Shown here piece by piece: positions 61,636 through 64,000 of a stretch of DNA of 64,000 bases. The position numbers and the translations under genes are program-made. Numbering within the stretch: the stretch's first letter is position 1; each line of letters opens with the position of its first letter. The DNA is taken from NCBI RefSeq assembly GCF_000423625.1, contig NZ_AUII01000002.1, forward strand, positions 248,001-312,000. The letters run 5' to 3'. The notes beneath the pieces were generated by a model. It searched no databases. It was not told the origin of the DNA and saw nothing but the letters and a program-made list of their open reading frames with translations. The stretch is from Pseudonocardia asaccharolytica DSM 44247 = NBRC 16224 (GTDB lineage: Bacteria; Actinomycetota; Actinomycetes; Mycobacteriales; Pseudonocardiaceae).

Positions 61636-61659
61636 GATAATAATACCGGTATTATTATC
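61636..61659. promoter_or_regulatory. 24-bp perfect palindrome between XRE and map genes
   Basis: The left half is GATAATAATACC and the right half is its exact complement, centred on CCGG. It lies 7 bp from the XRE start and 36 bp from the map start, and is an AT-rich island in very GC-rich DNA. It is probably the XRE operator, overlapping both promoters' -10 regions (TAATAAT-like). Confidence 0.8.
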
Positions 61660-61694
61660 GGGAAGCTGTGCATGATCCATCGGGGAAGGTGCGC

Positions 61695-62471
61695 ATGATC
61701 GAGTTGAAGACACCGGGCGAACTGGACGCCATGGCCGCGGCCGGGAGGGTCGTCGCCCGGACCCTCGCGGCGCTGCGCGACCACGCCCGGCACGGAATGC
61801 GCCTGCGCGAGCTCAACGAACTGGCGGCCGGCCTGATTCGCGAGGCCGGCGCGAAACCGACGTTCCTCGGATACCATCCCCGTTTCGCGCCGACCCCGTA
61901 TCCCGCGGTGATCTGCGCGAGCCGCAATGACGCCGTTGTGCACGGCATCCCCGGCCGGGAACGGCTGGGCCTGGGTGACCTGCTCAGCATCGACCTTGCC
62001 GTGCACCTCGACGGCTGGTGCGCCGACTCGGCGATCAGCTTCGTCGTCGGCGGCAACGGCGACGCCGCCAAGGTTGACCTCGCCCTCATCGACGCGACCG
62101 AGCGGGCGCTGCAGGCAGGTATCGATGCCGCCCGTCCCGGGCGGCGGCTCGGCGACGTCGGAGCCGCGATCTCCGCCGTCGCGCGAGGTGCCGGGTTCGG
62201 CATGCTGGCCGGTCACGGTGGGCACGGCATCGGCCGGGCCATGCACGAGGCGCCTCACGTACCCAACGAGGGCTGCCCGGGACACGGCCTGCTGCTGCGT
62301 CCGGGCCTGACCTTCGCCATCGAGCCGATGCTCATCGCCGGCGGTGTCGACGACTATCGGCACGACCCCGACGGCTGGACGCTGCGGACCGCGGACGGCA
62401 GCCGGGCCGCGCACGCCGAGCACACGATCGGGATCGCCGAGGACGGGCCGCGGGTCCTGACCGCGCCCTGA
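61695..62471 (+). CDS. map: Type I methionine aminopeptidase
   Basis: A 258-residue metalloprotease removing the initiator methionine from nascent proteins. H83 (AVVHGIPG) is the substrate-binding histidine. Metal ligands are D100 (LLSIDLAVHL), D111 (GWCADSAISF), the His in GHGGHGIGRAMHE, the Glu in FAIEPM and the Glu in AEHTIGI. The ATG at 61695 follows GGGGAAGGTGCGC. An SH3-zinc N-terminal extension is absent. It is likely a secondary map, since it is controlled by its own XRE regulator and is away from the secY-adk-map locus. Confidence 0.94.
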   Translation: MIELKTPGELDAMAAAGRVVARTLAALRDHARHGMRLRELNELAAGLIREAGAKPTFLGYHPRFAPTPYPAVICASRNDAVVHGIPGRERLGLGDLLSIDLAVHLDGWCADSAISFVVGGNGDAAKVDLALIDATERALQAGIDAARPGRRLGDVGAAISAVARGAGFGMLAGHGGHGIGRAMHEAPHVPNEGCPGHGLLLRPGLTFAIEPMLIAGGVDDYRHDPDGWTLRTADGSRAAHAEHTIGIAEDGPRVLTAP

Positions 62472-62472
62472 G

Positions 62473-62775
62473 CCGCAGGTCCTTGTCCTGGACGCGGCCA
62501 AGGTCCGCGCCCTCTACGAGACCACCCTGTATCTGGACCCGGCCGAGGCCACCGCGGTCGCCGAACGCGTGCTGCACCGCGCGGGCGGGCAGAGCCTGGC
62601 CCAGCTGCGCGCCGCGCTGCGCCGGGCGATCATCGCGGTCGACCCGGACGGGGCCGCGAACCGCCACCGCCGCGCCCGGCGTGACCGGCGGGTCGCCGTG
62701 TCCCCCCGCGAGGACGGCATGGCCTCGCTGTGGGTGCTGCTGTCCGCCCCGGACGCAGACGACGGCCCACCCCGC
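62473..62775 (+). pseudogene. DUF222 (13E12 repeat) fragment
   Basis: The plus strand reads AKVRALYETTLYLDPAEATA then VAERVLHRAGGQSLAQLRAA and NRHRRARRDRRVAVSPREDG, ending MASLWVLLSA. This is the central part of DUF222/13E12 HNH-endonuclease-type proteins, common in actinobacteria as mobile or repeat families. The N-terminal domain and the C-terminal HNH nuclease are both absent. It follows the map stop without a start. Confidence 0.78.
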
Positions 62776-62926
62776 TTTCTGACCACCGAAAGGGGCACGA
62801 CGGGAGCGGCGGGGCCGGGAAGGCGCGACGCCCCGGGGGAGTCGCACAACCCAGTGCCGCCTTGCGCGGCTCCCGAGGGCCTACTGGCCCTCGAACCGGG
62901 ACGCTCCGTCCGGCAGGATGCGGAGC

Positions 62927-64000
62927 ATGTCGGACGTCATCCCGTTCAGCAGCCACACCGCCGAGGCGATCGCCACGGCCCGCCAGCATTCGGTGGGCGA
63001 TCTGTTGCGCCGTACCGCGCTGCGCTATCCGGACAAGCTGGCGGTGGTGGCTGGCGAGCGGCGGATGAGCTTCGCCGAGTTCGACGCCGCGGTCAACCGG
63101 GCCGCGCACGCGCTGAGCGCGCGCGGGCTGGGCAAGGGCGACCGGCTGGCGCTGCTGAGCCACAACAGCTGGCAGTTCGCGGTGCTGGCCTTCGCCACGG
63201 CCAAGCTGGGTGTGGTGCTGGTGCCGGTGAACTTCATGCTGGGCGCCGAGGAGATCGCCTACATCCTGACCCACTCCGGGGCCTCGGGAATCGTCACCGA
63301 GGACGCGCTGGCCCCGACCGCGGCCAAGGCGCTGGCCTCGGCCGGGCTGGCCGGCGGGGTGCGGGGCTGGATCGGGCTGTCCGGATCGGCGACGCCGGCC
63401 GCGGGCTGGGAGGACGTGGATGACTGGATCGACGGCCCCGGCGAGGCCGGCGAGCCGGGGGTGGCGGTCGGCGACGACGATCCGCTGCGACTGATGTACA
63501 CCTCCGGCACCGAGTCGCGGCCCAAGGGGGTGATGCTGTCCAGTCGCTCGCTCATCGGCCAGTACGTGAGCTGCACGATCGACGGCGGGATGAGCGGCGA
63601 CGACGTCGAGGTGCATTCGCTGCCGATGTATCACTGCGCGCAGCTGGACTGCTTCTTCTCCGTCGACGTCTACCTGGGCGCGACCAGCGTCATCCTGCCC
63701 GGACCCGACCCGGCCACGCTGCTGGCGACCATCGAGCGCGAGCAGGTCACCAAGCTGTTCTGCCCGCCGACGGTGTGGATCTCGCTGCTGCGTCACCCCG
63801 ACTTCGACCGCCGCGACCTGTCCAGCCTGCGCAAGGGCTACTACGGGGCCTCGCCGATGCCGGTGGAGGTGCTGCGCGAGATGCGGCAGCGGCTGCCGGA
63901 GGTGGCGCTGTGGAACTTCTACGGGCAGACCGAGATGGCACCGCTGGCCACGATCCTGCGCCCGCACGAGCAGCTGTCGTACGCCGGGTCAGCGGGCCGG
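62927..64000 (+). CDS. AMP-forming acyl-CoA synthetase, 3' end beyond the window
   Basis: The first ~358 residues of an ANL-superfamily ligase. It starts MSDVIPFSSHTAEAIATARQ, and the P-loop is LMYTSGTESRPKGVML, where the usual TSGTTG has become TSGTES. Later motifs are HSLPMYHCAQLDCFFSVDVY and WNFYGQTEMAPLATIL (A5). It resembles fatty-acid or aromatic acyl-CoA ligases. The ATG at 62927 follows AGGATGCGGAGC. The hinge and C-terminal lysine domain lie past the window edge. Substrate unknown; it is distinct from the synthetase at 5656-7302. Confidence 0.88.
   Translation, partial: MSDVIPFSSHTAEAIATARQHSVGDLLRRTALRYPDKLAVVAGERRMSFAEFDAAVNRAAHALSARGLGKGDRLALLSHNSWQFAVLAFATAKLGVVLVPVNFMLGAEEIAYILTHSGASGIVTEDALAPTAAKALASAGLAGGVRGWIGLSGSATPAAGWEDVDDWIDGPGEAGEPGVAVGDDDPLRLMYTSGTESRPKGVMLSSRSLIGQYVSCTIDGGMSGDDVEVHSLPMYHCAQLDCFFSVDVYLGATSVILPGPDPATLLATIEREQVTKLFCPPTVWISLLRHPDFDRRDLSSLRKGYYGASPMPVEVLREMRQRLPEVALWNFYGQTEMAPLATILRPHEQLSYAGSAGR

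Overview
The window is about 64 kb of very GC-rich DNA with strong G/C third-position bias, frequent GTG starts and gene families typical of filamentous actinobacteria. Examples are IclR-controlled catechol genes, a PheA-type phenol hydroxylase, a DUF2795 protein, a DUF222 relic, an XRE/methionine aminopeptidase pair and an F420-type nitroreductase fold. A member of the Pseudonocardiaceae is the best guess. That is inferred from gene content; there is no rRNA or tRNA here to confirm it.

Layout. 0-7.4 kb: a PucR regulator, an LLM flavin oxidoreductase, a HAD phosphatase, a hydrolase-DUF5519 fusion, a membrane methyltransferase and an acyl-CoA synthetase. 7.4-14 kb: a chimeric aldehyde dehydrogenase/ligase relic, then a Mo-enzyme module (molybdopterin oxidoreductase, 7Fe-type ferredoxin, ferredoxin reductase, MoeA) facing an AraC regulator. 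14-17.2 kb: an IS5-like element whose transposase is split by an antisense group II intron. 17.2-24 kb: an ECF sigma relic, a YCII protein, a Phd/PIN toxin-antitoxin pair, a GH51 arabinofuranosidase, a hydrolase-LuxR regulator, a flippase-like membrane protein and DoxX. 24-28.6 kb: several gene fragments around an aminotransferase and a FetB-like permease. 28.7-32.8 kb: an iron-siderophore ABC uptake locus with candidate iron boxes on both flanks. 32.8-36.4 kb: a ClpC/B-like AAA+ protein, ThpR and a Mut7-C RNase-like protein.

36.4-44 kb: a TnpB relic and an SDR relic, then a minus-strand operon running from phenol hydroxylase through catechol 1,2-dioxygenase, muconate cycloisomerase and muconolactone isomerase to an enol-lactone hydrolase, with a divergent IclR regulator. 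Read together, these genes would take phenol to 3-oxoadipate. 44-52 kb: an rplK (L11) relic, a DUF151 protein, an ABC exporter, a carotenoid oxygenase with a divergent PadR regulator and a textbook PadR box, and an MFS efflux pump whose 5' end is built from the right end of an adjacent TnpB element. 52-64 kb: a hydrolase-SDR fusion, a glutamine synthetase-like enzyme, an aminotransferase, a membrane protein with a natural eight-histidine run, a family 2 glycosyltransferase, a SulP transporter, DUF2795, an XRE regulator and methionine aminopeptidase sharing a 24-bp palindrome, a DUF222 relic and the start of a second acyl-CoA synthetase.

The most striking theme is decay. At least a dozen recognisable gene fragments sit between intact operons, several of them joined to one another or to transposon ends. 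The best single structural finding is the group II intron inserted antisense in a transposase codon, with an exact 6-nt IBS1/EBS1 match supporting the insertion site.
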